Assembly: GCA_029215795.1 (NCBI GenBank)
Contig: JARDYH010000004.1
Span: 202,224,017 to 202,288,016 of the forward strand
Length of the DNA: 64,000 nucleotides
From: Anniella stebbinsi
Taxonomy: Eukaryota > Chordata > Lepidosauria > Squamata > Anniellidae
Reading direction: 5' to 3'
Positions within the stretch are counted from its first letter, which is position 1. The number at the start of each line of letters is the position of its first letter. The notes under the pieces were generated by a model. It saw nothing but the letters and a program-made list of their open reading frames with translations, was not told where the DNA came from and did no database searches. The position numbers and the translations under genes are program-made. Of the stretch, positions 1 to 12,452 are shown one piece after another.

Positions 1-193
1 ATAATAATAATGGGAACAGGCCTTTCTAAATAGGGTTTCTATTCACCTGCACTATACTAAAACTGGTGGGGGGGGATGACAAACTATCATAACATGCTAT
101 TTAATAAAACTCATTGCTTTGTTTTCATTCTGCAAAGCACAGCATCATTGAAAAACATGGCAGAAATTTCTTAACAGTCAACAGAAGACTTAC
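1..193 (-). other. ENPEP: ENPEP intron 3, 5' part
   Basis: Sequence after the GTAAGT donor of exon 3. The next exon, which should begin near a residue pair equivalent to Leu-Thr of the mammalian protein, is outside the window. It opens with a short (ATA)n run and has a G8 run near 68-75. I see nothing else in it. Confidence 0.8.
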
Positions 194-325
194 AGGAACT
201 CCTCGTAATGACGTTCTTTCTGTGTATTCAAACTGGTGCACTGCCCAAGCCACCAAGTAAGTGCTCATTGGGACAGACTTTTTGAACGTTGTCTGAGTCC
301 AACCATTACCCAATTCAATTGATTC
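194..325 (-). CDS. ENPEP: Glutamyl aminopeptidase (aminopeptidase A), coding exon 3
   Basis: Encodes residues 250-293 (44 aa) of the ENPEP ectodomain, in the N-terminal beta-sandwich domain of M1 zinc aminopeptidases. The M1 hallmark SVPMSTYLVAWAVHQFEY is present, matching the ENPEP form (KSVPMSTYLV then AVHQF). The exon follows a CAG acceptor (326-328), starts in phase 0 with GAA at 325, and ends at 194 before a GTAAGT donor (193-188), also phase 0. Those phases fit exon 2 exactly. ENPEP is a type II membrane ectoenzyme that removes N-terminal Glu/Asp, classically converting angiotensin II to angiotensin III. The catalytic exons (GAMEN, HEXXH) are not in the window because the gene continues past its left edge. 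No stop or frameshift is seen, so I read it as functional. Seen: motif and splice sites. Known: the enzyme's activity. Paralogues such as ANPEP fit less well. Confidence 0.93.
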
Positions 326-743
326 CTGGGGGGGAAAATGTGGGGAAATAATGACACATGGTATGTTCTTCAACACTGTAAAGTACTGCTAAAGGAAAGC
401 ACTGTTATGTAAACAAGTAAAGCACTGAAATATTTTATGATATCTGAATGTGCAGGATAGGAGCAAGAAAAAAAGGGTTGGTTGCTTTGTTTTCTGCACA
501 TATAATTGGTCCCTTTTCAGTGTCTATGCTCTTGAAGTAGATCCCCCCCCCCCAAGTTTCAAATTCTGACATTTCAAAGGGACCCATAACTGTGTGGTTT
601 ACATTCAATGGTCTACTTCTGTAAGCTGGTTCTTCTAATGGCCATGAAGGCATTCCAGTTGTTGGAGAAGTAAATCATGTGCATCTTTTCTTCAGTTAGT
701 TCTGGGGGAAAACATGGATGAAAGGTGGACTACTTAGAGCAGT

Positions 744-918
744 ATGACAATGGAACCAATTATCTAGGGAGGTCATGGGCTCTCCTACATTAGAGGCATT
801 CAAGAGGTAGATGGACACCCATCTGTCAGGTATGCTTTAAGGTGGAATCTTGCACTGAACAGGGGGTTGGACTCGATGGCCTTAGAGGCCCCTTCCAACC
901 GTACTATTCTATGATTCT
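744..918 (+). mobile_element. CR1 LINE, 3' end fragment
   Basis: Matches the conserved non-coding CR1 tail: GGTTGGACTCGATGGCCTTA, then CCCTTCCAACC and the terminal CTATTCTATGATTCT repeats. It is 5'-truncated and non-coding. Confidence 0.8.
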
Positions 919-1947
919 ACTTTTTCACTGACTTTAATGTCATAAAGGGATAAGCTAATTTAGACAAGAAACAGTCCACTCTTTAAGATTAATAAGTGGG
1001 AAAATTTAGAGGCATCACTGAAAGACAATGGGTTGGATCAAAATTCTGCACTCTCTGGATGAAAGTGCTCTTTGCGTTCATGGGAGGCCTCTGGTCCAGT
1101 GGAGGAATTCAGCTGGCAAAAACAGGGGAAAGTAATATTTGTCCATTCCTGCCCCCCTGCAGTCTTCTATGCCCTCCCCTCAGTTTTAATACAGAGGATT
1201 GAGGGAACCTCCACAACAGCAAAGGAAGTGATAGTGTGGCACACACTGGAGGGGAAATTGGCAAAGATCACCCATCCTCCTCTTCCTCTGATGGGAGCAT
1301 TCTAAATGGAACTCTGCTCAAAGAATGTTTCCACTGGCAGAAAAGAAGCTGGACCCAACTTTATAGGTACAATTTTACTTCATAACGTTTTGGTAGAACT
1401 TCCATCTGAAAATCTGCTCAATAGAAGCCATACTTTACTGCATCCATAAACAATTTCATCTTGGGCTCCACTGACCCAATAGATTTTGATTTTTCTTATT
1501 TAAAATTATACTAACGTTTCAGGTAGATCTGAGACAAGTGCTGTAATCATTTCTACCCACCTCCCTTCCTCTGAAATGTTACATACACATTTGCCTGCCA
1601 TTTCCATAATGTAAAATAGAAAACAACGCTGTATATGTGCTTACTACATAGGCATCTAGTATGTTTGTGGTCCCCATAAAACCAAACACTCTGAACATTA
1701 AATGCACGATCTGAATGTCATATCTGAGGGATTTCAGCCATTGATTTGCCATAGTTCTTCATAACATAATCTGAAGCTGATATTGTGATAGTTTAGCTGA
1801 ACTGATGTTTCTGCCAGTGCATGGCTTACTGGATGGCATTCATTATGTAGCACCAGTGAGATCATCTGGGGCTGCTTAATTTTTTTTTAACTTACTCCCT
1901 CCCTTAGAAGAATATAAAATAGGTAATCTGAGAAAATTGTGGTAAGA

Positions 1948-1950
<3 letters not shown>

Positions 1951-1983
<33 letters not shown>
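1951..1983. repeat. (TC)n microsatellite
   Basis: About 16 uninterrupted TC units in ENPEP intron 2. Confidence 0.95.
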
Positions 1984-1986
<3 letters not shown>

Positions 1987-2016
1987 AGGTTGTTAAACTT
2001 ATCATTGTATATGACA

Positions 2017-2113
2017 CATATGTTGCTGGACCGCAACTCCCATAACCCCACACTATTGGCTATTCTGGCTAGGGCTGATGGGAATTGTAGTCCAACAAAA
2101 TCTGGAGGGCCAG
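2017..2113. repeat. Short fold-back repeat, family G copy 1
   Basis: Contains a self-complementary pair, CCGCAACTCCCATAA and GGGAATTGTAGTCCAAC, about 40 bp apart, ending CTGGAGGGCCAG. The same arms recur at 6417, 13983 and 47888. It is a short interspersed fold-back, probably a non-autonomous DNA transposon. Confidence 0.6.
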
Positions 2114-3486
2114 ATGTTCTCCATTTCTTGTGAAGAAGATAATACTAGGAATAGCCACAGAACTTTAACCAGAACGTAAAATGGTGCGAACTCTATGAAC
2201 AGATATTTGCCACACTCTAGTGCATACTTCTATGCACATGTCCCATTGAAATAAATGGGATCTATTCTGCACAAGAGTGCACAGATTTTGGTTGTTTAGA
2301 TTGTGACATGTCCAGCCATCTTACCGTAAAAAGGACATCTGTACTTTAGCAATAATATAGATGATAGTGATGTGTTATAATTCTGTGTCTTTCCTCTTTC
2401 TCTTCTGTTACAGTAATATACAATATCTAGAACTTTAAATGGAAATTGATGTTTATATGAAACATCTTGGTGAATGTCTTGAGCCAGACATTTGTGTAGT
2501 TGGAATTTGCATTTTCATTGTGCGCTTAATTTGAAATTTGTGAACCATTCATTCAAAGTGATGTGTTGGCTTTGACTTTCAATTAGGCTATTCATTGGAA
2601 ATTCCTTTGGCTGTGATCCACAATACTTTCTTCCGCTGCAAATCCAAGAGGCAGTGAACTTATGTGACTGGCTTCTATAGAAGACTTGGAATTTGAGCCA
2701 GGGGAGCTAAAAATAATCATTTGTGAACCTATGAACTGTGTTTAGAAAAGGGGTTTTGACAAACATTCACATCTATGATTCAACAAATATGGAACATATT
2801 CCCTAAACATATGCCCTAAATATCAAGTAATTCTTAATATCCAGTAATTCCTCTAATAGGCTATAATTCACTCCACCAAAGTACTCTTGGAGAAGCACTA
2901 AAGCAGGTCCTGAGTTCCACAATGGTTCTGAGTAAGGATGTCAGGGGTCACATGCCAGCAGTAGCTCAAGCCACAGCCCAAAGTGATCAGAGCCACACCC
3001 ACTTTCATGCTCAAACCACATTCACACACCTGCACACCATTCATTCACACACAGTGCTTTTTCAGGAACTGCTGCTTCAAAGTTCTCCAGGTGCCTTGAC
3101 ATGATGGCTCCTGACTTGGTTTTGCTCATGCCTTGCCATCTCCATCTGGAAGAGTGAGGGACAAGCAAAACCAACTAAGCCACCATCTCAGCCAGCTTTA
3201 CTCATCCCTCACCTTTCCCAATGGAATGGACAATTCAGGTGCCTTGAGAAGGTGGCTCCCAATGGAGCTGACTCCTCTCTCTCTTCTACAAGTAGTGGGG
3301 CTTCAGAGAGGGAGGGGCCTCAGAGGGTTGGAGGGGAGACCTGGCAAGGTCTTTCTGGCCACAGGCTGGAAGTTCTCCATCCCTGCACTAATGGATTGCT
3401 CCAGAACAAGTGATTTGTTGATAACTGCTACCAGGTTGATAGATCATACAAACAGTAACAAAGACATTAGATGGCAGAATGCATAC

Positions 3487-3628
3487 CTCCATTGGCATGT
3501 TTGATAGAGCTTGATATGAGCTTTCATGGATAATAGATATGTTATACGTCGCCTTTTTGTTAGGTTCATCAAAGCAAGGAAACGATTTCCGCGCATCTGT
3601 TGGCTCATGGTCAGTGGCTGCTATGCTC
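3487..3628 (-). CDS. ENPEP: Glutamyl aminopeptidase, coding exon 2
   Basis: This 142-nt exon encodes the tail of split Lys202 and residues 203-249. It contains the strongest family signature in the window, [20 protein letters not shown]. The DARKxFPCFDEP block is diagnostic of M1 aminopeptidases, and the preceding HEPT is the ENPEP version; by alignment, Glu210 takes the substrate-anchoring position held by Gln in aminopeptidase N. It ends with ALSNMPME. The acceptor AG is at 3630-3629, the exon opens with G completing the AA|G lysine codon, and the donor GTATGC begins at 3486. A glycosylation sequon (NIS) follows KKATY. It is too short to stand out as an open reading frame and was found by searching the minus strand for the FPCFDEP signature. 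Intron 1 (11,025 bp) lies before it and intron 2 (3,161 bp) after it. Confidence 0.94.
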
Positions 3629-6416
3629 CTTTTGAAATAAATGAGATAGTTGCATTAAACCATTATTTCCAAATGGATATATATTAAGAATCAAGAAAGT
3701 AAAACAAATCCTTCGTCTGAAATAAATAACAGGAAGTGAGAATCTAATCCCTATCCCTCAACATCTCAATAATCTAAAGACATTATTTTACAAAGTAAGT
3801 ATATCCAATTGCTTTGCTATGCATCCAATTTGCTTCTTATCCTGCATTTACCACACCACATTTCAACCTATTTTTAGCATCTTTATGGTGATACCATAAA
3901 TGTGGATTGAGCTAAGAGCAGGTCATATACTGAACTAACCTTAGTGATCTTCTCTATTTTTCAAGCAGGAGCCACTTTGGCTCCAGGAACTACCACTGAA
4001 GATACTTGAGGGTCTGCCCAGTGCACCACTGCAGCTAGCCAATCATGTTGCTCTTTGTCTCGTGGCCTCCTTCCCCACCACAGCTAATTGGCTGATTGCT
4101 CCTGCATTCTCCTCTTCCTTCTCCCACCACACCAGCCACCTTACAGGTGATGAGTGGCAGGTTTCCTGACTCCCCAACCCTGAAGCATCCTTTGGTAGCC
4201 CAGATCACAGCAGCTGGCCCACCACCAAAGCAAACAAAAAGGCAAAGCTACAGAGCCCCTGCTGAGAGTGAGCAGCTACTGTAAAGACAGAGGGAGGACA
4301 CACTTGAAGTTATCAGGAACCACAAGTGACCCTCAGGTTTTGCAATGAAGGATGCTGTTAGAAGAACTGTTTCAACAGGGTGTGCTGTTCCCTTTCAATA
4401 CACATTCTCAGCAGGCCTATTTGGTCATGAGAATTATACCTTTTTAGCAAACATATGAATCTCTATTATTTGGGCCTACATCACAGCCTTTATAGAAACA
4501 GGCAGCTTTTACAAGGAAGGCTAGATTTTTATTCCAGATATGTGATTTATGGGTGATGTATGGCTTTAAGCAGCTTGTCAAAAGCTGCCTGGAAACTGTA
4601 CATTCATAACAAGGGCATTAATCACTCTGAGATAACCTTGCACATCTACCTTTCATTGTTCATAGGACAGAGTATAATGGCAATCTCGAATGGTTTCGAA
4701 TATTGATTGGATACACCAAAATAAAATTGATATGGAGCACCACTGGTAAAAAATGGTATGGTGATGTGTACCTTAACAACTGGTAACAAAACATCTTACC
4801 TGCACAAAATGTAAATCACTAAGGGAAACAGGGTCATTAAAATTGTTGCCATGTTTTACATAAAGTATCAGTTCCTTAAATGGAATTGTGCTCTTCTTAT
4901 CAACATCGTGCTCAGTGATAGAGCATGATTGATGGGAAAGTACAACTCCTTTGTCTCTTCAATTAATTTAAAATGCTTGCAGTTTTCCAACTATATGTCT
5001 ACAAATACTGTTATAGAACAGTAAGGTGTTCCCCCCCTTTTTGAAAAGAAAAAAGTAATTAAGAGTGAGGATCATAACTTGTAACATTCCTGAAGTTCTA
5101 TAAGTTATCACGACAGTCGATTTGTCAATGTTCTAGTTTGTCCTTGGAAGTACCTTAAATGCTTAACTGATCATAAAACACTCATAGTGGCATCTTGAAA
5201 CCTGAACAACAGCATCTAGCTAGGGTTTGGATTGTTTATCAGCGAGATGGTGGGAATGTACTGGAATATGTGGCCATAGAGCCGTCCAGTCCTGGAAGGG
5301 TGAGCACACTCTGAAGTATGGAGGAAGCAGGCAAGGCAGAGGTTTAGCACACATAGCAGGAGCAGGGGACAGAAGGGAAATAAGGTCACAGGTCATAAAG
5401 CAAGAGCGGCCAAAGCCAGGTCCTTCAGTACCTTGGACAGGTCCAACAAAGAGATAACTGGCTGAACCTATCCCAGATGAATTCACTATTTCCATGGATA
5501 ATAACAAACTCAGCCATGTAAACACGGCTGAGAGTTGTCCTTGGAAACCAACTTCCTTCCTGACTGGTTATTTTTGCGTGGCCTCTCACAGAAACACTCC
5601 AACCATCAGCAACATGTTTACTTGCACAACAAAATAAAAGAACTGTACAAACTACAATAACCCAAATCCAATCTGATGAGAGTAAGAGAAAACTCTAATA
5701 GCATCACAATTTAGCATAAGCAATAAAACAGTTAATCTAACCAACTTGATGCATGCACAGAATTAGCATTTTTTAAAGACTGCACATGCTCAGAAGCATG
5801 CCATCAGTTCTGAACTCAATAGCAAATTTATACAACACTGGTACAGGCTCGTGGCAAGGTGAGGGTTTTGAATGGATGAAATTCGACCAGAGAGCTGACT
5901 AATTACAAAATTTGGTGGCATCACTAGCTCTGACAAGGGCTGAATGAATGACCATCTGAGCTCTTATTTGGCCCCTCAGCCTGATTGCACCTCCCAGTCC
6001 CAGTCCCCTTGTTGGAGAATGGAAATTCTTAAAGGGACAGGCCTCTGGGATGGACCCTGGCACTCTGCCACCTCTTTATTACATTGGTGCGCCATCTGCA
6101 GTGGTGAGTAACTGACTTGCAAGGGGAAAGGTTGCTAGTTCCTTGGTGGGGTCTGGCCAGGGGCTGCATTCTTTGGGAGTCCTGGCTTAGGAGGTTTCAG
6201 ATTTGGGAATCTCAGGCTCCAATAGTCCTTAATTGCTGAACTCAGGCCCAGTATCATGCTACAATCTGGTGCCACCCACAATCTGTGGGTGGTGCTCCTG
6301 CTTCATTGGCCCCTCTCAGGGTTATAGAGAATTGTGGTTTGGGGCTGTATAACAGCATTTGTGGTGCTCCAACATGAGACAATAGATTTGGCTGCCTGTT
6401 GGTTTGTCTAAGACCG

Positions 6417-6512
6417 CCTTCTCCAACTTGGTGCCCTGCAGATACATTGGACTACAGCTCCCGGTAAACCCCAGCCAGTATGGGAATTGTAGTCCAATGC
6501 CTGTGGAGTTGG
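6417..6512. repeat. Short fold-back repeat, family G copy 2
   Basis: GGACTACAGCTCCCGGTAA and GGGAATTGTAGTCCAATG form imperfect inverted arms around a short loop, as in the 2017 copy. Confidence 0.6.
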
Positions 6513-7334
6513 CACTAGCCAAGGTCACATTAAACACAAGGCTGCATTTAACATGTCTAGTATTTTTCCTCTAAATGAGAGCCATAGCTGGTGACCAGGG
6601 CCAAGGCCATAATGGGCATGGAGGGGGCTTTAACTCTTTCCCTCCCCCCATGCTACGGTTCTAAGGCAGAGCACCTCCCAAAGCTTCCATTACTCCTGGG
6701 ACAGAAGCTTCCATCGGTGCCAGTGGAAGTTTCTTTCCTGGGCTTAAGTTAATAGTAACAGGGGTGAGGAAGAGGACAATTTTTTTTAACATGATTGTAG
6801 AGTGTGGGCAGGATCAACTCCCCCTCCTGCATTCTGTTATCCTGATGGTGTTAATCCACCCTCGATCCCAGGGGGAAAAGTAGGCACATTAAGTGCATGC
6901 ACACATCTGTTATCATGGCTGCTGTGTCCCTCAGAAGATTTCAGAACGCAACATGATACAATAGATCACATGCTTCCAAAAATCAAACATTTACAAAATA
7001 AAGGTATTCTGAAAATCAGTGGAAAGGGCATAAACAATTGGCATGCCAAATAGAACATTATATAGGAAGGGGAACACAATGGGAGACTTTGCAGTGTGAA
7101 ATATTGCAACTCTGGAATACTTTTTTGAGCAGGGGGAATATTATATAGGAAAAATAGGACAAGACTAAGAAAATTCAAGAATATTTACAGTTGCTGCCTC
7201 TTCCAAAAATATTGGCTGGGCAAGGGAAGAGAGTTGAAGAGAGCCTAAAGTTAGACATAACATTGGATTCTTCAAAGAAGCTAAAAGCAAAAAAAGCACG
7301 AGTCCAGATGGCTGGACATCCTCCTACTATAACA

Positions 7335-7490
7335 TCCATACAGTGCCATACTATACAGGTCTACTCAGAAATAAGTCCCATTGTTTTCAGTGAGGCTTAT
7401 TTCCAGGTAAGTGTGTATCAGATTACAGATCTGGGCTTACCTAGGAATGTCCCATTGACCTCAATGGAGCTTACTTCTCTCAGAACCAGC
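7335..7490. repeat. Interspersed repeat with internal duplication
   Basis: Two related blocks, AATAAGTCCCATTG and GAATGTCCCATTGACCTC, each followed by a GGCTTA or GAGCTTACTT motif, lie about 70 bp apart. Short related pieces occur near 9768 and 14165. I infer a reptile interspersed repeat and cannot assign its class. Confidence 0.4.
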
Positions 7491-8042
7491 ATTGGTAGGG
7501 AGGTGGCCTTGGAGATTGCCTGTGCCCTGGCAGCACAGTTGATCTTCAGGGTCACCTGCTCGCTAATGCCTTGCCCTAAAAAACAGACCCCTCAGAGCAA
7601 GACATTTGATGGACAGGGCCTGTGAAGAGCCCCACTGGTCACTCTCATGTTGTTACCTTTTCAGCTGCAGGGAAGCAGCAGGCAAGGCTCTGCAGAGCAG
7701 CCACCTGGCTATGTTTTCCTCAGAGAAAGGCATAGCATAGGCGGCAGTGGCAGCCACAGGTGCTTTCCTGCTACAGCATTTGCCACAGCAGGAGAGTGGC
7801 CAACACCTGGCCAACCTGTGGCTACTTTGAGATGCATGTGGTGGCCATGGCATCAGGACTTCTGGCAACAGGCACATGGCATTCACCACCCTCCACATGC
7901 TTCCTTAGAAAATCTGAGTTGATTGGGTATAAACAAGTGTACTGTTAGAGGGAGTGATCACTCCTCCTCTCTTACACACAAAATATGTGGGACTTGTCTC
8001 TAATATGGGCACTACACAAATACTTCATGAAAAATACTGAAC

Positions 8043-9040
8043 CGGTGCCTGGCTGCGACAATGGACTGGATGAGGGCTAATAAACAGAAGCTCAATCCAG
8101 ACAAGACTGAGATGCTCTTGGTGAGTGGTTCTTCTGACCGGATGGAGGGTCTTCAACCTGTTCTGGATGAGGTTGCACTCCCCTTGAAGGAGCAGGTTTG
8201 TAGCTTGGGGGTTCTCCTAGAACCATCTCTGTCACTTGAGGTTCAGGTGGCCTCGGTGGCATGGAGTGCCTTCTACCAACTTTGGTTGGCAGCCCAGCTA
8301 TAGCCCTATCTGGACAGGGATAACCTGGCTTCAGTTGTCTATGCTCTGGTAACCTCCAAGTTAGATTACTGCAATGCACTCTACGTGGGGCTGCCTTTGA
8401 AGATGGTTCAGAAGCTACAGCTTGTGCAAGATGCAGCATCCAGACTGATAACAGGGACCAGAAGGTTCAAGCATATAAGACCAACTCTGGCCCACTTGCA
8501 TTGGCTGTCTGTATGTTTGCAAGCCCGATTCAAGGTGCTGCTTCTAACCTATAAAGCCTTACACAGTTCGGGATCACAATACCTGATGGAACGCCTCTCC
8601 CGACATGAACCTACCCATACACTACAACATCTAAGGTCCTCCTCTGGGTGCCTGCTCCGAGGGAAGCTTGGAGGATGGCAACAAGGGAGAGGGCTTTTTC
8701 AGTTATGGAATGATCTCCCTGAAGAAGCCTGCCTGGCACCCACATTGTTATCTTTTCGGCACCAGGTCCAGACTTTTCTCTTTTCCCAGGCATTTAACAG
8801 CATATGTTGAGGCTTTTAACTGACCCCAGAATAGTTGTTTTAAATGGAAAGCAAACTTATTTGTAGATGACAGCTTACATGCATGAACTAGTTTAGATCA
8901 TTTGTAGTTAATATTCCCTTTATATCTTGTATGGGGGAAAATCTGTGCTATTTAATAGCATTAAGATATCAAATTCTTAAGCACGGGAAAGCAGCACTCT
9001 GTTTCAATGAATGAATGAATAAATGATTATTATTATTTTG
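8043..9040 (+). mobile_element. L2-clade LINE, 5'-truncated, decayed
   Basis: Encodes the thumb and C-terminal part of an L2-type reverse transcriptase: MDWMRANKQKLNPDKTEMLL, SLGVLLEPSLSLEVQVAS, then a TAG stop near 8302, HALVTSKLDYCNALY-type sequence and a degraded LWNDLPEEACLAPTLLSF end. It is the same subfamily as the copies at 49513 and 53155 but older, with stops and frame changes. The tail fades into a (GAAT)n/(ATT)n run near 9007-9040. Confidence 0.85.
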
Positions 9041-9149
9041 TGGTAATGGAGTTTCAACTAACTCATTGTTCCTTTCTCCACTGCCTGTTCATAGATTACA
9101 TTAACAACTCACAAAAGGGCAATATTTTATAAGTGATTGCTTTTAACGC

Positions 9150-9370
9150 AGTACTCTAGTCTGAAGTTTTTCTGTCCTTGCATTCCACTACCAGTACGAA
9201 TGGAAACTTTCAGAATATTTATAATGTGATAATACAGCAAAGTCTTTCTTGTTTTGATATGAGCCAAAAGGGAGCCAAGCTCCATAGAAACGAATGGGAG
9301 TAATGCTGAAGCGTTGCGTAGCTCCCATTCATTTCAATGAATGCCATGAATCTACTTTCCATTAGATTGC
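9150..9370. repeat. Direct repeat, copy 1 of a pair
   Basis: About 220 bp beginning AGTACTCTAGTCTGAAG and including TTTATAATGTGATAATACAG and GAGCCAAAAGGG. It recurs in the same orientation at 10065-10290 with roughly 80% identity by eye. This is either a local duplication or two copies of an unrecognised interspersed repeat. Confidence 0.6.
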
Positions 9371-10064
9371 GCTCAGTGACAACATCAGCAAAAAGTTATT
9401 TATGCGGCATTTCTTATTTCTTTTGACAGCGTTCTTCCTCTCTTTTTACCAAGAAAATGGCAATGAAAATGAAATATTGTTCATCACTTTGAAAATTTAT
9501 CATATGAGATTACAACAAAGCCCTGTCCTTTATTCAAGGTTTGCCCTTCCCCTGTAGCTTGTATTACAATGCCTAGGCCTTAAAAATGAAAACCAGAAGG
9601 GAGATTAACATGCATCTATAAATGCATCCAGATGTTGTTCCCAAAACAAAACAGGACTGAAGCTGTAATAAATTGCTTTCTTTCTCCTTTTTTTTTTTTT
9701 TTTTGGCCAAATTCAGATTTTCAGTGAAATTGTCAGTCCAGTACACAATCCAACTTTAGATTTAAACTGCTGTAGTCCCATTGAAGTAAATGGGACTAAA
9801 TTAGTCAAGGACTATGGAACAGGTCACTTGAGTATTTTCTCCCTTACGTATAAATTCATTTTCTTCGAGAAATTAGACCAATCTTACTGAACACAGATCC
9901 TGGACTGAAAAATTTATCTAGCAAGATGTGTTACAATGAACCTTGCTGACAGAAAAGGAGTCAATCATCCGTTGTTCGTGGCTATGTTTTTCATTCATAA
10001 TGAATAGCAATTCCACAAGCAATATAATTGCTGAGGTGGATTAATGCTCAAAAAGCTCCTTGCT

Positions 10065-10290
10065 TTTAAAGAAGTACTCTATGCTGAAGTTTTTCTGTCT
10101 TTGCATTCCACTACTGGTAAGAATGGAAACCTTTAGAGTATTTATAATGTGATAATACAGTGAGATCTTTCTCATTTTGCTATGAGCCAAAAGGGCATAA
10201 GTTCTACAGAAATCAATGGGAACAATGCAAAAGTGTTGCATAGGTTCTATCAACGAATGCAATGAATCTCCTTTTGATAGTATTGAAAAC
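10065..10290. repeat. Direct repeat, copy 2 of a pair
   Basis: Partner of 9150-9370: AAGTACTCTATGCTGAAG, TTTATAATGTGATAATACAG and GAGCCAAAAGGG occur in the same order and spacing. Confidence 0.6.
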
Positions 10291-10433
10291 AGTATCTGAG
10301 CCACGGATGCACATTTTCAGTCCTGAGAACCACATGTGATGTTAGCCCAGTACTCACAGGCCATATGCATTCATGCAGACACACACCCTTGTCACTGGTG
10401 CAGCCACTGGTGCAGGCTGTGTTCAATTAGAGC

Positions 10434-10535
10434 AGGGGTGGGTATCACCACCCCTTCTGCGGCGGCTGCTATCCTGTTGAATTTGGGCGGAAACAATTTT
10501 TATGGGGCGGGGGGGAATCACATTTGTCACTAATC
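10434..10535. mobile_element. hAT-like non-autonomous element, family J, truncated copy
   Basis: Starts CAGGGGTGGGTATCACCACC and carries GAATTTGGGCGGAAAC, like the longer element at 42317. The right end is not recognisable. Confidence 0.45.
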
Positions 10536-11114
10536 TGTACCAAGCTAAATTTGATTATCTTTTAGTGCTCTGTAGTAACTACAGGTGCCTTTTTATTATT
10601 TGTTTTATTTCATTTTGGTGCCCCACAGAGTCACTAATGGCTAGCTTGCTTTTCATCTGTATATGTAGTTGCTACATCCTCAAGAGATTTCTTACAAAAT
10701 AAGAATGCCATCTCTTCTGCTGCCTGCTAGTATCCTGCTAATTCTCATTTAAAGTTGGTGCCTGATAGAACATCACTAGGAGTATAGATTGGGATAAATC
10801 CAAGGAAGACAAATGAAGAGGTGTGTGGCTGTTAATTCAGGTGTCTTTTAAATTGGTAAAAAAAAACCAACCCTCTAAATTCAGGATTCTGTGGGCAGAT
10901 TGACTGAAGGCAGAGATGGAGTGGGGTGTGTTTCAAGAGGTGTTTCCTTCTATGAGTTAAGAGTTGGTCATGACTTACATTAAAAAAAAGGCTGCCTTTT
11001 TATTTTTATTAACAAACTCCTTAACTTCCTCTGCTCTGTGTCCACCATCCTGCTCTGGTTGTGGTTGTGCTGACTCATATTTTGTTTACTGTTCCCTGCT
11101 CTGCGTCTTTCCTT

Positions 11115-11690
11115 GGTGAGATGGAGTTAAGTTATTTAGTTCTTTATTTAAAATATTTCTTTGCCGCCTTTCAGGACAGAAGCCCTCCCAAGGCAGCTTA
11201 CAGCAAAAAAATTACTAAAAACAGTTAAAATATTAAAAGTGGTAAAAATGTAAACACGTTAAAATAGCAATAAAAACAATAATAAAAGCCAACACCCCAC
11301 CCCCAGCAACAACAACTGCAGTAACATCAACAACAGCGATCATATAAAGAAAAGGCTAAGGTAAAATAATGTGTTTTCAAGGCTTTCTTAAAAGCATGCA
11401 ATGACAGAGCATGGCGGACTTCCAATGGCAACTTGTTCCAAAAGTGTGGGACCACTGCAAAGAAGGCCCTCTAACATGTGGTCTCCCACCTGACTACTCT
11501 CATGGGTGGGAAAATGAGAAGGACTGATATGAGTGAAGGTGGCCCTCCAAGTAACATGGTCCCAAACTGTTTAAGGCTTTAAAGGTCAAAACCAGCACTT
11601 AAAATGGGCTTGGAAACACAGTGGTAACCAGTGCAGCTGGCTCAGTATAGTATTCATCCTTCGTGTTTTCCTAACCCACCTAATTAGATG
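11115..11690 (-). mobile_element. L2-clade LINE 3' end, old
   Basis: The reverse complement contains a degraded LINE C-terminal coding segment, corresponding to LHWLPV...FKVLVLTFKALNSLGP in intact copies. A non-coding tail of A/T-rich repeats follows. The gene is heavily decayed, so the call rests on the order of motifs in 11560-11640 plus the tail. Confidence 0.6.
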
Positions 11691-11714
11691 CACCATGAAG
11701 AATATGAAGCCGTT

Positions 11715-11925
11715 TCTGGCCTACACATGTTGGACTAGGACTGGGGAGGAACTGGGGAGACCTAGGTTCCAATCTTTACTAAGCCATGAAGGTCATTGGG
11801 CCAGTTACTCTCTCTCTCAGCCTAACCCACCTCACAGGGTTGTTGTGGGGATAAAATGGGATGGGGAGGAGAATCATTCATGCTGCCTTGAGTTCCTTGG
11901 AAGAAATAATAATAAATACACAATC
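11715..11925 (+). mobile_element. MIR/CORE-type SINE
   Basis: Contains the familiar tail order: AGGTTCCAATC (B-box-like), TTGGGCCAGTTACT, CTCAGCCTAACCCACC, TCACAGGGTTGTTGTGG, GGATAAAATGGGA and an AATAATAATAAA tail. This arrangement is typical of tRNA-derived CORE-SINEs moved by L2-type LINEs. No coding capacity. Confidence 0.7.
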
Positions 11926-12227
11926 AATAAGTGTACTACTAGCACGATCAACTGATTTGCTTAATAGTCACTGACTTGCAGGAATAAATACACATAGACC
12001 TCCATCAGACGAGTGTTTTATTGCACACTCATTACTGGGCACTCAAGGATTTTTGTGGGTCTCTCTAATGATGCCATCTGCCTCCCATGTGCCTCTCACG
12101 CCCCCTTCTCACCCTTTTTGTGCCACAAAAAAAACCCCAGTAAGTCCAACTTATTTTTAAAGACGGAAGTTGCCGCTATCTCCTGCTGTGTGCAGAAGTA
12201 GCAACTGAAGGGGCCACATACACATTG

Positions 12228-12452
12228 GCTGAATTCAGACAACACGATAGTCAATGGTGGGGTAATAATCAACTTTACAGTTGTTCATCTAGGGGGTACT
12301 CCCCACACTACATGGTAATAAATAATCAACTGTGGTGTGGATTAGGATCAGCACTGAGTTGACTATGGCAGCATTTGGGCGACATGATAGTCAATACAAC
12401 TGACGACTGTTTCCCCCTCCCCCAGTTACTTAATGTGTCGTCCAAATTCAGC
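12228..12452. mobile_element. Palindromic MITE, family H
   Basis: A 225-bp element with terminal inverted repeats GCTGAATTCAGACAACACGA and TGTGTCGTCCAAATTCAGC. The same CATTG flanks both ends (12223-12227 and 12453-12457), a possible 5-bp target duplication. The internal GATAGTCAAT motif is also repeated. It resembles hAT-type MITEs, but the class is inferred. Confidence 0.6.

Larger units (their letters stand above)
326..3486 (-). other. ENPEP: ENPEP intron 2
   Basis: The 3,161-bp intron between exons 2 and 3. It holds a CR1 LINE end (about 744-918), a (TC)n tract (1951-1983) and a fold-back repeat (about 2017-2113). The stretches 919-1950 and 2114-3486 look like ordinary unique intron; short open frames in them have no recognisable domain, splice context or homology. 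Confidence 0.85.

Noticed and set aside
435..653. Minus-strand open frame in ENPEP intron 2 with a MPSWPLEEP start that superficially recalls the NMP motif of M1 enzymes
   Set aside because: Exon 2 (3487-3628), which contains the true ALSNMP motif, splices in phase to 194-325. This frame matches no M1 segment and lacks suitable splice sites.
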